Shown in pieces: positions 63,956 to 64,000 of a stretch of DNA of 64,000 nucleotides (position 1 is the stretch's first letter; the number at the start of each line of letters is the position of its first letter). Position numbers and translations under genes: made by a program. The notes below the pieces were generated by a model that was not told where the DNA came from, did no database searches, and saw only the letters and a list, made by a program, of their open reading frames with translations. Origin of the DNA: Streptomyces parvus (GTDB taxonomy: Bacteria; Actinomycetota; Actinomycetes; Streptomycetales; Streptomycetaceae); NCBI RefSeq assembly GCF_032121415.1, contig NZ_CP135079.1, positions 1,426,001-1,490,000 on the forward strand. Reading direction: 5' to 3'.

Positions 63956-64000
63956 GTGACCACCGCCCGCCTTCCCCTTTTCCCGCTCAACGCGGTGCTG
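63956..64000 (+). CDS. LON peptidase N-terminal (substrate-binding) domain protein, 5' end only
   Basis: The last 15 codons of the window read MTTARLPLFPLNAVL from GTG 63956, the characteristic opening of LON-domain proteins (LPLFPLNAVLFPG). The gene continues beyond the window. Whether it is a full Lon protease or the stand-alone LON domain cannot be seen; the short form is usual at this position in Streptomyces. Confidence 0.75.
   Translation, partial: MTTARLPLFPLNAVL

Overview
This window is chromosomal DNA from a Streptomyces or very close relative. The base composition is extremely G+C rich with G/C at almost every third codon position, GTG starts and 4-nt ATGA/GTGA overlaps are common, and the gene set is typically streptomycete: a griseus-type trypsin, trpM, a bifunctional priA and no trpF, a LAL-type regulator, and one rare TTA codon. 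Most of it is syntenic core: gltBD, an ADP-ribosylglycohydrolase operon, lgt, the trp genes and the his genes.

Layout. 1-2.86 kb: a small catabolic-looking group (amidohydrolase end, esterase, GlcD-like oxidase) abutting a possible transposase remnant. 3.0-14.0 kb: single genes and small units, namely pepN, a MIP channel, chorismate mutase, a divergent AraC regulator/GH35 beta-galactosidase pair, a secreted trypsin, a zincin with a zinc ribbon, an ankyrin protein and a VOC-VOC-GNAT fusion. 14.2-19.5 kb: a decayed locus in which an intact KstR2-like TetR gene sits among broken remnants of a thiolase, two short-chain dehydrogenases, a nitronate-monooxygenase/IpdC-like enzyme and an acyl-CoA dehydrogenase; an intact DEAD-box helicase and a cold-shock gene lie inside it. 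19.5-23.1 kb: a PPOX-fold protein, a GNAT, HutD and VWA proteins, and a rhomboid protease. 23.2-29.2 kb: gltB-gltD glutamate synthase. 29.7-30.4 kb: a VIT-family transporter with iron-box-like DNA upstream.

30.7-39.0 kb holds the most intriguing unit: seven genes joined by overlapping stop/start codons, comprising four different ADP-ribosylglycohydrolase-family proteins, a ribokinase-type kinase, a class III CoA-transferase and a CoA-ester lyase. It reads as one pathway that cuts an N-glycosidic bond, phosphorylates the released sugar and activates and cleaves an organic-acid part. This is inference; no substrate is known to me.

39.1-48.4 kb, all leftward: hisI-trpE-TIGR02234-HGxxPAAW gene, a strong terminator, then a DUF2752 gene-trpC-trpM-trpB-trpA, a terminator, a DsbA-like protein and lgt. 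48.5-54.9 kb: an MDMPI-fold protein, PucR-type and LAL-type regulators, and a secreted polyester hydrolase of the cutinase/PETase fold. 55.0-60.8 kb: the his operon hisD-hisC-hisB-small membrane protein-hisH-priA-ridA-hisF, closed by an 18-bp hairpin terminator. Its PriA supplies the TrpF step missing from the trp cluster. 61.0-64.0 kb: a beta-solenoid-like membrane protein (TTA codon), an unknown protein and the start of a LON-domain gene. I saw no tRNA, rRNA, CRISPR array or intact insertion sequence.
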